Below, piece by piece: positions 9,709-18,800 of a stretch of 37,328 nucleotides of DNA. The notes under the pieces are model-generated. The model was not told the origin of the DNA. It saw nothing but the letters and a program-made list of their open reading frames with translations, and did no database searches. A program made the position numbers and the translations under genes. This DNA is from Myxococcales bacterium. Lineage in GTDB: Bacteria > Myxococcota_A > UBA9042 > JABWCM01. Position 1 is the stretch's first letter; every line of letters begins with the position of its first letter. The stretch is taken from the NCBI GenBank assembly GCA_013360285.1, contig JABWCM010000051.1:1-37328 (forward strand), written 5' to 3'.

Positions 9709-9933
9709 TTATGCCTTCGAACCGCTGCGAGACGACTCGGTATCGGAAGCGGTACGCGGGGGGAGTAGGTCCAATTGAACGGGTAGTTGGTTACGGTGTG
9801 CCTCAAGGAACATATCGATTGCTTCGCGAATGAACTCGGCAACCGGCCTTTGTAACCGGTCGCTGAGTATTTTCAGCTTCTCGTCCTGCTCCGGATGAAT
9901 GTAAACCGTCGTGGAAATTTTCCTTCGCGCCAT
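9709..9933 (-). CDS. Small ribbon-helix-helix (CopG/Arc-type) DNA-binding protein
   Basis: The 74-aa product from ATG 9933 (GGGA 6 nt upstream) starts with a basic MARRK, then a short beta strand STTVYI. Two helices follow, PEQDEKLKILSDRL and VAEFIREAIDMFLEAH, the order strand-helix-helix of Arc/CopG repressors. These proteins dimerise through the strand and read DNA in the major groove. The C-terminal 20 residues are Ser/Thr-rich and probably disordered. No toxin-like partner lies next to it, so an antitoxin role is not supported; a solitary regulator is more likely. Its targets are unknown. Confidence 0.8.
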   Translation of the reverse strand: MARRKISTTVYIHPEQDEKLKILSDRLQRPVAEFIREAIDMFLEAHRNQLPVQLDLLPPRTASDTESSRSGSKA

Positions 9934-9982
9934 ATTCAATCCCAGTCCTGGCAAGTTATCTGGAGCCTAGGTGTATTCATAG

Positions 9983-10048
9983 AGCCTGTGAAAAATAGCT
10001 GCGCACCCTGGTGCGAGCCCGGGGCGCGCCAATATTTTTTCACAGGCT
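9983..10048 (+). repeat. Inverted-repeat element, copy 3 (66 bp, internally deleted)
   Basis: The ends are perfect inverses for 13 bp (AGCCTGTGAAAAA). The left part continues ATAGCTGCGC.CCCTGGTGC, matching the inverted right end of the copy at 28475, and the right part GCGCGCCAATATTTTTTCACA matches that copy's other end. It therefore looks like a full-length copy with the middle removed. The flanking 5 bp are CATAG (9978-9982) and CATAC (10049-10053), 4 of 5 identical. Confidence 0.85.
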
Positions 10049-10166
10049 CATACAGAATCACTCACATACACAACGTCGGCCATCCAACTCGACCGACTTA
10101 TCGGTTCAGTGTAAAGCCATGCCATATATTGTCAAATTTGTTGAATTCTGAAGAACGTTCCAAACT

Positions 10167-10260
10167 AGGAGGGTGCGGTATGTTTAAACGAATTCCACAT
10201 TCTGACGGTTTTTGGCCGTCTCGCCCGTAAAAAATCCTGCGAGATATTCCCGACTGTTGT
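10167..10260 (-). repeat. Repeat core with hairpin (related to the inverted-repeat family)
   Basis: A GACGG/CCGTC hairpin lies at 10204-10220. Fifteen bases later, 10235-10253 reads TCCTGCGAGATATTCCCGA, nearly the same as the core in the full-length elements (CCTGCGCCATATTCCCGA in the 28475 copy, read on the minus strand). The terminal TGTGAAAAAATA ends are absent. The outer limits given here are approximate. Confidence 0.45.
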
Positions 10261-10584
10261 TTTTTGTGGACGGTCTGACTCAAATTGGGCGGCGTAGTGA
10301 AACCCGTTACGAAACCCGTCACACATAGCATAGAGTAGCAAAAGAATAACTTTTGGTAACTTACTGTCGAGCAGCCACACAACCGGTAGCACTCCCACTT
10401 GCACCGACAGACTTCGCCACCTATGCTTTCGTTGGTTTTTGGCAACGGGAGTTACAACATGGCATTTCGAGGATTGGAACACAACTGGATGTGTTCCATA
10501 GGACAGTTTTTTTTCGGAGGTTGTACCAATCTAACCGAGTTTGTACCGGACCGCCCCTCCAACAACCCACTCGGTACAACAAAC

Positions 10585-11196
10585 ATGTCCCGACTATTTG
10601 GCACAACCGCCGTGGTTATTATCGCAACATGCACACTTGTTCGCTGCACTACCTCCGGCGAAGTAATAACGACAAACGATGGCCCGCTGTCGGTGCTTGC
10701 CCGGGAGGTAGTAGGTGCTCATGTTGTCCAGACGTATGACCTCAACAGCGACGGACAGGGGGATGTATGGGATTACTTCGTTGTCCCTGAAACACCCATT
10801 CCGGGCGATAAGGTCACCGATGATGGTAAACTTTTGGTGCGGAAAGAACTCGACATCAATTTCGACACAAAGATTGACATCCGGAAGTCGTATGACCGCG
10901 GTGGCAACCTCGTGGAAGAGGAAATGGACCTCGATTTCGATGGCAGTATTGATGCAATCAACCGTTATCAACGGGGAGTTCTAGCGGTCCGAGAGATGGA
11001 CATGAACTTCGACGGAAAGATGGACGTATGGAAACATTATGAAGACGGTCAATTGGCGATCAAAAAACGCGACATGAACCGGGACGGAAAAATCGACTCC
11101 TGGGAGTACTACAAAGACGGCAAATTACTGCGACTTGGGGTTGACAAAGACGGCGATGGCGAAGCCGAGACGTTTGAGGACATTCCGCAATCTTAA
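10585..11196 (+). CDS. Predicted lipoprotein with EF-hand-like Asp-rich repeats
   Basis: The 203-aa product from ATG 10585 has a hydrophobic leader ending in a cysteine at residue 21. The residue before it is Arg rather than Gly/Ala/Ser, so lipidation is uncertain. Six copies of a calcium-loop-like motif follow at a spacing of about 23-25 residues: DLNSDGQGD, DINFDTKID, DLDFDGSID, DMNFDGKMD, DMNRDGKID, DKDGDGEAE. Each motif is followed by an aromatic strand such as VWKHY, IDSWEYY or VWDYF. This D-x-N/D-x-D-G pattern is the ligand loop of dockerin and thrombospondin type 3 repeats. A secreted calcium-stabilised repeat protein is the best guess. No clear ribosome binding site precedes the start, and the frame is open further upstream, so the N-terminus is tentative. 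Confidence 0.75.
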   Translation: MSRLFGTTAVVIIATCTLVRCTTSGEVITTNDGPLSVLAREVVGAHVVQTYDLNSDGQGDVWDYFVVPETPIPGDKVTDDGKLLVRKELDINFDTKIDIRKSYDRGGNLVEEEMDLDFDGSIDAINRYQRGVLAVREMDMNFDGKMDVWKHYEDGQLAIKKRDMNRDGKIDSWEYYKDGKLLRLGVDKDGDGEAETFEDIPQS

Positions 11197-11234
11197 TCAT
11201 TTTTTTGTTTAACCAAGCCACACAACATGTTATT

Positions 11235-11939
11235 TTATGGCAGCTCGTAGACCTTTAAGTTATCGAACGTGACGGCCGAATCCCAATTATTGAACCCAAA
11301 GTATTTTCCCAGAACCGGTGCCGAATCCCGATAAACCAAAAACAATTCCCCGTCCACCCACCAATAAAGATCTTTGTCCGTACGAGCGAATACAAATCGG
11401 TGATTTTTTCCGATTTCGACCTTTTTGTCGCGCGTGGTCAAGCGGTCGTCACCATGCTCATCCAATCGCGCGATGATTGATAACGAATTGTTCCACCCAC
11501 CAAGAATAGGCACATAACCCTTCTGGTGCTCCGGTTCGGTGTTGAAGATCTCACATTTGATGTCTCCGTCCTTGGAATCGCTGCGTGCTTCAAACTCCAC
11601 ACGCGCCTTCCGGGGCAGGTCAGACATCAACCAGAGCCCTTCGTTGCGCGCACCTTGAACCTTTACCGCACCATCTTGGACAGACCATTTGTCGCTTTTT
11701 GTTTGCCAGTTGGCGCCGAATTCCGACCGATCAAACGAATCCTCAAACACAAGTTTTCCACCCACAAGCAGTGCCTTGGGATCCTGTTCTTTTTTTTCTT
11801 CCGGTGCATTATCCGGGGTTGTCTTCTTTCCATCGTGGTATGGCTTCGTACAACCTGCACCGAGAACAAAAACCGACGCAAGCAACACTCCCAAACAACT
11901 TTGAATTAACCAAGACACCGATGGTCTGAGCTGCAACAT
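11235..11939 (-). CDS. Predicted lipoprotein with concanavalin/LamG-like domain
   Basis: From ATG 11939 the product is 234 aa. A hydrophobic signal ends in LGAGC, a usable lipobox. A charged linker follows, with Glu, Lys and Asp between about residues 35 and 55. The remainder reads like a jelly-roll domain: EDSFDRSEFGANWQ at its start, alternating strands such as ARVEFEARS, HRFVFAR and YWWVDGELFLVY, and a closing FDNLKVYELP. This is the layout of 3-keto-disaccharide hydrolase/DUF1080-like and LamG domains, which bind or act on glycans. No catalytic residues can be identified. It lies 48 bp downstream of the phosphatase gene on the same strand and may be co-transcribed with it. Confidence 0.8.
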   Translation of the reverse strand: MLQLRPSVSWLIQSCLGVLLASVFVLGAGCTKPYHDGKKTTPDNAPEEKKEQDPKALLVGGKLVFEDSFDRSEFGANWQTKSDKWSVQDGAVKVQGARNEGLWLMSDLPRKARVEFEARSDSKDGDIKCEIFNTEPEHQKGYVPILGGWNNSLSIIARLDEHGDDRLTTRDKKVEIGKNHRFVFARTDKDLYWWVDGELFLVYRDSAPVLGKYFGFNNWDSAVTFDNLKVYELP

Positions 11940-11987
11940 ACGACAACATGTAATCAAGTTAAGCAATGTCACCGTCACCGTGCCAAA

Positions 11988-13454
11988 TCAGGATTCTTGA
12001 GATTTTGCGCCAACTGCCGTGTCCGCACCACCAAAGCGTGGCGGTGTTGACCGCGGCGTTTTTGTAACCTGCACAAATCGAGTCAACGGCAACAACTCTG
12101 CCGGAAAAGTATCCGCGTTACCTTCCGGTTCGTCGGCACTCCTATGGCCGATTCCGATATCCAACTCCGTAACGGGGGCGAGCCAACGCGCAACGAGTTC
12201 GTCATCTGCGGAGGAAAATTCTCCATAAGATCGGAATTGTGCTTTAATCTGGGATAATTCCTCTGAAGTGGAGCGAAGCCGCGCCGAAAGAGACTTAATA
12301 AAACTCCACAACATTTTGACTGCGAGAGCTGAGTTCTTACGGAGAACATCGTAAAAGTCACGCCGAGACACAATCAGAGCAACAGACGGCGCTACACAAA
12401 TCGCATCTGCGGAACGTGGTGACTTGTCGACCAACGACATCTCCCCAAAATGAGAACCATCTCTCAACGTGGCCAGGCAGGTATCCCCCTTGCGGATCTC
12501 GACTTCCCCACGCACAAGGACATATAAACAATCTTCTTCCTGACCTTCCTTAAAGATCGTATGCCCCGGCTCCCAGTGCTGTTCGGATGCGATATTCATT
12601 ACACGAACAAGTTCTTGGTAATTCAGATATCGAAACAGGGTAAGACGGCGCAGTGTGTCAAATTTCAGCTTGACGTCGGTATAATCCCCATCGTTTGAAT
12701 CGACCGCCTGCAACAAGATGCACGTGATGTTGTCTTTTCCCCCCTTCTTGTTGGCATATTCAACGAAATCGGTCACCGCAGCCTGTAGATTTTCCGTTCG
12801 TGATTTTTCCAAAATCAGGTCGGTGTCGAGATAACCATGCAGTCCGTCAGAACACAGCATGAAACGGTCGCCAGGAAGGATATCAAAATCAAGGGTATCC
12901 ACCTCAACGGACTCATACACGCCAACCGCTCGCGTCACCGCATTTTTGAATCTCTGATCAATATCCTTCAGGTTTTTTACCTTACCATGCTTTAGAAGCT
13001 CATTTAACAATGAATGATCTTCAGTTAACTGGTGAACCTGTGATTGGCGGACAAGATATAGTCGTGAGTCCCCCACGTGCCCAAGAAAACCTCGCCCCCC
13101 TACGATCATCATGGCTGTCAGAGTCGTCCCCATTCCCCGTTGACGCGGATTGTTGAGTCCTTTTTCGAAGATACGGTAGCAGGCGTGCTGAATTGAATGC
13201 TCCAGCAACGCAAGAATATCGCGGCGTGTTACAGTTGGTTGGCCGGACACATATTCATCAATCATTTCCTGGTTTTTTAAGACGTTTTCACGAACGATAT
13301 TAACCGCTAGCGCACTCGCTATTTCGCCCGACGAATGACCGCCCATTCCGTCGGCAACAACGTAAAGCTGTAGTTTCTTGTCAACGAGATAGTTGTCTTC
13401 ATTATGTTCGCGTACCTGACCCACGTCAGTGCCCGCCGCAAATTGAATCTGCAT
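11988..13454 (-). CDS. PP2C-type Ser/Thr phosphatase fused to a cyclic-nucleotide-binding domain
   Basis: This metal-dependent protein phosphatase probably reverses Ser/Thr phosphorylation by Hanks-type kinases in the cytoplasm. The 488-aa form from ATG 13454 has GGAG 8 nt upstream; the frame is open to 13514. Residues 1-245 carry the PPM motifs: TDVGQVREHNED, VVADGMGGHSSGE (metal-binding Asp35-Gly36), GMGTTL, GDSRLYL, CSDGLHGYL and GKDNIT. Residues about 265-390 form a CAP_ED/cNMP-binding domain with a phosphate-binding cassette FGEMSLVDKSPRSADA. A short helical region and a disordered tail follow. The arrangement suggests phosphatase activity gated by a nucleotide or by the domain's conformation. 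Whether cAMP or cGMP binds is not shown. The associated kinase is not in the window. Confidence 0.9.
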   Translation of the reverse strand: MQIQFAAGTDVGQVREHNEDNYLVDKKLQLYVVADGMGGHSSGEIASALAVNIVRENVLKNQEMIDEYVSGQPTVTRRDILALLEHSIQHACYRIFEKGLNNPRQRGMGTTLTAMMIVGGRGFLGHVGDSRLYLVRQSQVHQLTEDHSLLNELLKHGKVKNLKDIDQRFKNAVTRAVGVYESVEVDTLDFDILPGDRFMLCSDGLHGYLDTDLILEKSRTENLQAAVTDFVEYANKKGGKDNITCILLQAVDSNDGDYTDVKLKFDTLRRLTLFRYLNYQELVRVMNIASEQHWEPGHTIFKEGQEEDCLYVLVRGEVEIRKGDTCLATLRDGSHFGEMSLVDKSPRSADAICVAPSVALIVSRRDFYDVLRKNSALAVKMLWSFIKSLSARLRSTSEELSQIKAQFRSYGEFSSADDELVARWLAPVTELDIGIGHRSADEPEGNADTFPAELLPLTRFVQVTKTPRSTPPRFGGADTAVGAKSQES

Positions 13455-13833
13455 CGCTTCGGCTCCGGCGCCTGTGATTCGTCCTGACCGTCCACTGGTC
13501 AGTCTATCCGACATTGGGCCAACATTCTACGAAAAATCCAGAGGCTCTGGCGTACACCCGCCCTCTTAACGTAATTTAGGGCACCAACGACCGCGACGTT
13601 AGCAGCAGAACCCGTCGCCGTCAATGAAATTGGGCATTTTGGACCCGAACGGAAACCGGTCACCAGATCCACAAATCCATTTTTCCATGTCGACCCAACC
13701 CTTCTCAAAGATCATCTCGTCGTTACGCCAGCCCGGATTTCACAACCAGGTAATTTGTTGCGGAGTGTCTTGACTTGCACATCAGGCGTGCTAAAACTCG
13801 GGCCGTTATTCACCGAATGATACTAGGTGAAAC
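13455..13833. other. Intergenic stretch upstream of tRNA-Leu
   Basis: The left part should hold the phosphatase promoter (minus strand), which I cannot place. The right part holds the tRNA promoter. A 69-codon reverse frame at 13499-13708 has no family resemblance and no supporting ribosome binding site. Confidence 0.45.
13770..13797 (+). promoter_or_regulatory. Likely sigma-70 promoter of tRNA-Leu
   Basis: TTGACT at 13770-13775 and TAAAAC at 13792-13797 are 16 bp apart, and transcription would start about 35 bp before the tRNA. The match and position are good for a stable-RNA promoter. Confidence 0.5.
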
Positions 13834-13917
13834 GCCGAAGTGGTGAAATTGGTAGACGCGCCGGACTCAAAATCCGGTACCTTTGCGGGTGTGAGGGTTC
13901 GAGTCCCTCCTTCGGCA
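13834..13917 (+). tRNA. tRNA-Leu (anticodon CAA)
   Basis: The acceptor stem GCCGAAG pairs with CTTCGGC. A D-arm with TGGTAGACGC, an anticodon stem CCGGA/TCCGG with CAA at 13868-13870, a short variable arm and the T-loop GGTTCGAGTCC are all present. The 84-nt length with an extra arm is typical of a class II leucine tRNA. The discriminator base is A, and CCA is not encoded (the sequence continues CCC). It decodes UUG. Confidence 0.95.
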
Positions 13918-14221
13918 CCCTCCTAACCTGTTGTCTCCTCGCACACCTTTGCCCACATCTTTAGAGACCGGCACAATGGGGTTCGATCTGAGAGGGTGTT
14001 TCATAAAGCTGAAGTATCCCCAAAAAGGGCGCTTTTTGCCGCCTTGGCAACGTCACTCCTTGCGGAATATTCCCGATATTCCTCAGTTGGGTTTCGGCCA
14101 ATTCAGCGCTAAATTAGCTCTCTCAGGAACACTTCCGGCTTGAAGCTGACCCTGCTGAGTCCGGAGTTTTTTCTTTCTTTTTTCGAAATAGTTGTATTCT
14201 GCATTCGGAGCGAAGGTGGTT
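13918..14221. other. Leader between tRNA-Leu and proC
   Basis: This gap contains a repeat-like segment (13990-14075) and the proC ribosome binding site. I looked for a cobalamin or SAM riboswitch ahead of the metH operon and saw no B12-box or SAM-type core. Confidence 0.45.
13990..14075 (-). repeat. Repeat core with hairpin, near-copy of segments at 10.2 and 24.6 kb
   Basis: The segment starts AGAGGGTGTTTC.TAAAGC, almost the same as 24538-24556. A GGCGCTTTTTGCCGCC hairpin-like stretch follows at 14028-14043. The core TCCTTGCGGAATATTCCCGA is at about 14056-14075. No TGTGAAAAAATA terminal repeats were found. The limits are approximate. Confidence 0.45.
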
Positions 14222-15043
14222 ATGCTAACACACCAACGACTTGGCATTATCGGCGCCGGAAACATGGGCGAAGCACTTCTGCGCGGAGTTCTCCACGGTG
14301 GACTCATGGGTGCAGATCGCATTCTGGTTTCGGCAAAAACACCTGAGCGGCTGGCAGACCTCAACCAACGGCTCAAAGTACGCACTACGCAATCCAACCT
14401 AACTGTGGCGGAATTCGCCGATATTGTCATTCTTGGAATCAAACCACAAACAATGAACGACATTTTGACGGAAATTCGTCCTGTTCTGACACAGAATCAT
14501 CTACTAGTTAGCATTGCGGCCGGAATCACGACACAACACATCGAACAAATGTGTGGAGTGGACGTCCCCGTTATCCGAGTTATGCCCAACACACCAGCAC
14601 TGGTTGGCGAAGGCGCCAGCGCTTATTGCCGAGGCCGCTTTGCGACTGCCGAACACGCACTAGCAACCCATGCCATTCTGGACGTAGTCGGCATTGCCGT
14701 CGAAACCACCGAGGACCGCATGAATCCGGTCACCGCCGTCAGCGGCACCGGCCCTGCTTACATTTTCTACACACTGGAGGCCATGATTCAGGCGGCACAG
14801 GACCTGGGGTTGGATCCCGACATGGCTCGGCTGTTGGTCAAACAAACCGTGCTGGGTGCTGCCCGTTTGGTGATGGACAGCGGTGAAGAGCCCGACGTGT
14901 TGCGTGCACGGGTTACTTCAAAGGGTGGAACAACCCAGGCCGCGATCGAATACCTCGAGTCTCATGGATATAAGAAGCTTGTGCAGGATGCCATTCTTGC
15001 GGCATGTCGGCGTGCCGACGCGCTCAATCGGGGTGGATCATGA
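14222..15043 (+). CDS. proC: Pyrroline-5-carboxylate reductase
   Basis: This enzyme reduces 1-pyrroline-5-carboxylate to proline with NAD(P)H, the last step of proline synthesis. The ATG at 14222 has GAAGGTGG just upstream and places the Rossmann motif LGIIGAGNMGEALLRG at residues 7-22. Starting at 14192 would add ten residues before it. The 273-aa length is normal. Further motifs are LGIKPQ, VRVMPNTPALVGEG, and the C-terminal catalytic/dimer region AVSGTGPAYIF with TSKGGTTQAAIE. The stop overlaps the next start (ATGA), which makes it the first gene of a four-gene coupled operon ending in metH and a peptidase. Confidence 0.95.
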   Translation: MLTHQRLGIIGAGNMGEALLRGVLHGGLMGADRILVSAKTPERLADLNQRLKVRTTQSNLTVAEFADIVILGIKPQTMNDILTEIRPVLTQNHLLVSIAAGITTQHIEQMCGVDVPVIRVMPNTPALVGEGASAYCRGRFATAEHALATHAILDVVGIAVETTEDRMNPVTAVSGTGPAYIFYTLEAMIQAAQDLGLDPDMARLLVKQTVLGAARLVMDSGEEPDVLRARVTSKGGTTQAAIEYLESHGYKKLVQDAILAACRRADALNRGGS

Positions 15044-15834
15044 ACCAGGAATCCTGGGTGGGTCACTTACTTGAGTCTATTGAACACTCACTTAAGCAAA
15101 CCGCCATATCGCCACATACCAAAAATCGACCAATCGTTGTGGTTGATGTGGACCTGACCATTGTAGACAATCAGGAACGAACCAGGGCGATACTACGCGA
15201 TTATATTCAGTCCAGACCGATGCCGTTTCCGCAAAAATCGGCGATTTTGGAGACTATACAAACACTACCGATTGAATTCAGCATCGGAAAAAACCTGGCG
15301 GCGTTAGGTATACCGCTCGATGAAGTCCGTACAGACGCTCGCGATTTCTGGCAAAAGCGGTTCTTTAGTGATCGTTATCTTCATTACGATGTTCCTTATA
15401 TTGGCGCCGTGGAAGCGTTGCAGTCGTTGGTCAAACGAGGAGCATTTGTTGCTTATGTAACAGGACGAATCGCTTCCACGATGGCTGCGGGCACCGTTCG
15501 AGAGTTTCTCCACCATGGGTTTCCGGTCACCACGGCAGACAGCATGCTGATCATGAAAACCAGCCATGAAGAAGAGGATACCGAATTCAAAATCCGGTCG
15601 CTCAACTCACTGTTTGACATCGGACAACCCGTTTGGCTGGTGGACAACGAACCACGGATTTGTAATGCGTGGCATGACATGATGAGCAATCGCCAACCGG
15701 CACCCACCACACCAAGATGGTTGGTGATGCATCGAACAACCCGCCACAGCCCGGGAGCACCGCCATTGCATCCAGGAATCGCCCAAATGAACATGTGGCT
15801 GCCGGTTTCCGGAGAATACGCTCAAAATGATTGA
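15040..15834 (+). CDS. HAD-superfamily hydrolase
   Basis: The 264-aa product is a haloacid-dehalogenase-fold enzyme, probably a phosphatase. The ATG at 15040 overlaps the proC stop and is preceded by GGGGTGG; the open frame from 15004 lies inside proC. Motif I is DVDLTIVD (nucleophile Asp36, acid/base Asp38), motif II the Thr in YVTGR, motif III a Lys near KIRS, and motif IV the acidic LVDNEP. A helical cap is inserted between motifs I and II. The substrate cannot be told from the sequence. Its position, overlapping both proC and metH, means it is translated with them. Confidence 0.85.
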   Translation: MNQESWVGHLLESIEHSLKQTAISPHTKNRPIVVVDVDLTIVDNQERTRAILRDYIQSRPMPFPQKSAILETIQTLPIEFSIGKNLAALGIPLDEVRTDARDFWQKRFFSDRYLHYDVPYIGAVEALQSLVKRGAFVAYVTGRIASTMAAGTVREFLHHGFPVTTADSMLIMKTSHEEEDTEFKIRSLNSLFDIGQPVWLVDNEPRICNAWHDMMSNRQPAPTTPRWLVMHRTTRHSPGAPPLHPGIAQMNMWLPVSGEYAQND

Positions 15835-18800
15835 TTTTCTTGGTCGAACAAAAGAAAAAGTGCTCATTTTTGATGGAGCGATGGGCACAAGCATCCAGAA
15901 GTATGATCCCAGCCTTGACGACTACATAGGACTCGACGGATGTAACGAAATACTTGTCGTGACCCGACCCAACTGGATCACCGACATCCACGAGAGCTTT
16001 CTAGCGGTGGGTTGCGATATCATTGAAACAAACACGTTTGGCGCCTCACCGGTGGTCCTAGGTGAGTACGGAATTGCAGACCGGACGCGCGAACTCAACC
16101 GAAAAGCGGCAATGCTGGCGAAAGAGGTTGCTCATGGCTTTTCGACGAGCGGTCACATTCGTTATGTGAGTGGCTCTGTGGGACCGACAACAAAATTACC
16201 GTCCCTCGGACACGTCAGGTTCCGCGAATTGGTAGCGGGTTTTCGGGAGCAGGTGCTGGGCCTCATCGAAGGTGGCGTCGACCTAATTCAAATTGAGACA
16301 TGTCAGGATATCCTGCAAACCAAAGCAGCTCTTGTGGCAACCAGCGAGGCCTACCGCCACTCAGGTCGGTTTCTGCCAACACTTGCTCAGGTGACCATGG
16401 AGACCACCGGAACCATGCTATTGGGGACGGAGATCTTGGCAGCGGTGGCTACTTTAGAGGCATATCGATGGCTTGACGGAATCGGCATCAACTGTGCCAC
16501 CGGGCCAGTCGAAATGGAGGAACATGTGCGGGCGCTGAGCCACGCTACACAACGGCTGATCAGCGTGTTGCCAAACGCCGGTCTGCCCGAAAACGTCGGT
16601 GGGTGTGCCCACTATCGACTAACACCGGACGAGTTGGCCGTTTCACTTGCTCACTTTGCAGATGTTTACGGTGTAAACCTGATCGGCGGTTGTTGTGGAA
16701 CAACTCCGACACACCTAGCCAAAGTCGTTCAGGTAGTGGGGAACCGCGCCCCGGGGAAACGGGCTCTGGATCCCGAAATACCAAGCGTTGCAAGCCTATA
16801 CGTGCCGGTAACTTTACGCCAGATCCCGCCACCCTTGCTAATTGGCGAACGAACAAATGCCAACGGGTCCAAACAATTTCGGCAGTTGCTTCAACAAGGT
16901 GACTTCGACGCCATGGTTCAAATGGCGAAAGAGCAGGCGCAAGAGGGCGCACACGTTCTCGACGTGTGCACTGCTTATGTCGGACGTGACGAAGTATCCG
17001 ATATGGCTGAGCTGGTGACACGATTTGCGACACAGGTCACGTTGCCGTTGGTCATCGACAGCACCGAACCTCCAGTGGTTGAAGCGGCGCTCGAACTCAT
17101 TGGCGGTCGCGCCATTGTCAATTCGATCCACCTTGAAGACGGCGGCGACCGGTTACGTCAGGTCGCCGGCCTTTGCGTCAAACACGGTGCGGCGGTTGTC
17201 GCGTTAACGATAGATGAAGACGGAATGGCGAAAACCGCCGACCGTAAGTTAACAATCGCAAAACGAATCGCACAAATCGCCAGTGACGAATTTGGTCTTA
17301 GACCCGAAGACATCCTTTTTGATCCGCTGACTTTTACGCTCGGCAGCGGCGACCCGGAGTTTCGCCGGGCGGGTATCGAAACATTAAACGCGATACGCCG
17401 CATCAAACAAGAAATCCCCGGGGCGCACACGGTACTTGGTGTATCGAACATTTCATTCGGCCTGGCTCCTCACGCTCGCCACGTGCTCAACAGCGTGTTT
17501 CTGCATCATGCCGTTGAACACGGACTGGACGCAGCGATTGTTCACGCGGCAAAAATACTGCCGCTTTATCGAATTGACCCCAAACACCGCAAATTGGCCG
17601 AAGCTGTCATTTTTGATGACTGGACATACGATGGTGACACGACAAGCCGTCAGGACCCGTTGACGGCATTTATGGCCAGTTTCGAAGGTACACAAACGGT
17701 TGCGACACAGGAAAAGTTAGTCGATCTGCCTGTGGATGTGCGGCTAAAGAAACGTATTGTCGATGGAAACGGACGAGGGCTGGACGATGACTTAAAAACC
17801 GCGTTGGTCACATATAGTCCGTTGGACATCATCAACAACATCTTGCTTGATGGGATGAAAGAAGTCGGCGAACTGTTTGGTTCAGGAAAAATGCAGCTTC
17901 CCTTTGTGCTACAATCCGCCGAAGTGATGAAAACCTCTGTAAAATTTCTTGAACCACTCATGGAAAAGACAGGCACCACCGCTAGAGGCACTTTGGTCCT
18001 AGCAACAGTAAAGGGCGACGTTCATGATATCGGCAAGAACCTTGTCGACATTATCTTAACCAACAACGGGTATAAAGTTATTAATTTAGGCATCAAACAG
18101 CCGATCTCGGCAATGCTGGATGCCGCAGAAACACACGGTGCCCACGCGATTGGCATGAGCGGGTTGTTGGTCAAATCGACGGCAATCATGCGCGAAAATC
18201 TAATCGAAATGAATGAACGCCACATTTCGATTCCGGTGATTCTCGGCGGTGCAGCGTTAACCCGCCGTTTTGTCGAAGTCGACTTACGCGAACTTTATCT
18301 GGGGCAGGTGTATTACGGCAACGACGCGTTTGCGGGCCTGCGAATCATGGATGAGCTTACCCAGCCGGAACACCCGCGAAAGGAGACCTTGGCGTATCAT
18401 CAAGACGGACCGGTAATTAAAAGCGGGGCCATTCGCGGTAAGTTAAGGGGGACTACAACCACAGACGGCGGCGAATGGGTGGAAAACGATGTGGCCAGAG
18501 ATGTGCCGATACCCCCCCCACCATTTTGGGGCAGCCGGGTCGTTCGGAACATCGATTTGGACCAAATTTTTGCAAATGTTAACGAAACAGCACTATTTCG
18601 CCACCAATGGCAGTTCCGACGCCGTGGGGAGCAGTCCAAAGAAGATTTCGAAATACAACTGGAAACAGTGGCCAGGCCGATTTTTGATCACTGGAAAAAA
18701 CGGTGCGTGGAAGAATCGTTGTTGGATCCGCAGGTTGTCTACGGATATTTCCGGTGTCAATCAGACAAAAACGACCTAATTGTGTATCCCGAAACAAATT

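Larger units (their letters stand above)
9934..10584. other. Long intergenic stretch carrying two repeat-like segments
   Basis: This gap separates the RHH gene (-) from the lipoprotein gene (+). It contains inverted-repeat copy 3 (9983-10048) and a second segment at about 10167-10260 with a hairpin and the repeat core. No ORF looks real. The lipoprotein frame is open back to 10399, but those residues do not resemble a signal sequence. Confidence 0.5.

Noticed and set aside
9709-9933. Antitoxin of a toxin-antitoxin pair
   Set aside because: No toxin-like gene lies beside it.
11197-11234. Intrinsic terminator between convergent lipoprotein genes
   Set aside because: There is a T-run but no stable hairpin before it.
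13499-13708. 69-codon reverse ORF upstream of the phosphatase
   Set aside because: It overlaps the alternative start of the phosphatase and has no ribosome binding site or recognisable domain.
13918-14221. Cobalamin or SAM riboswitch ahead of the metH operon
   Set aside because: No B12-box or SAM core was found; the structure present is the repeat-like hairpin segment.
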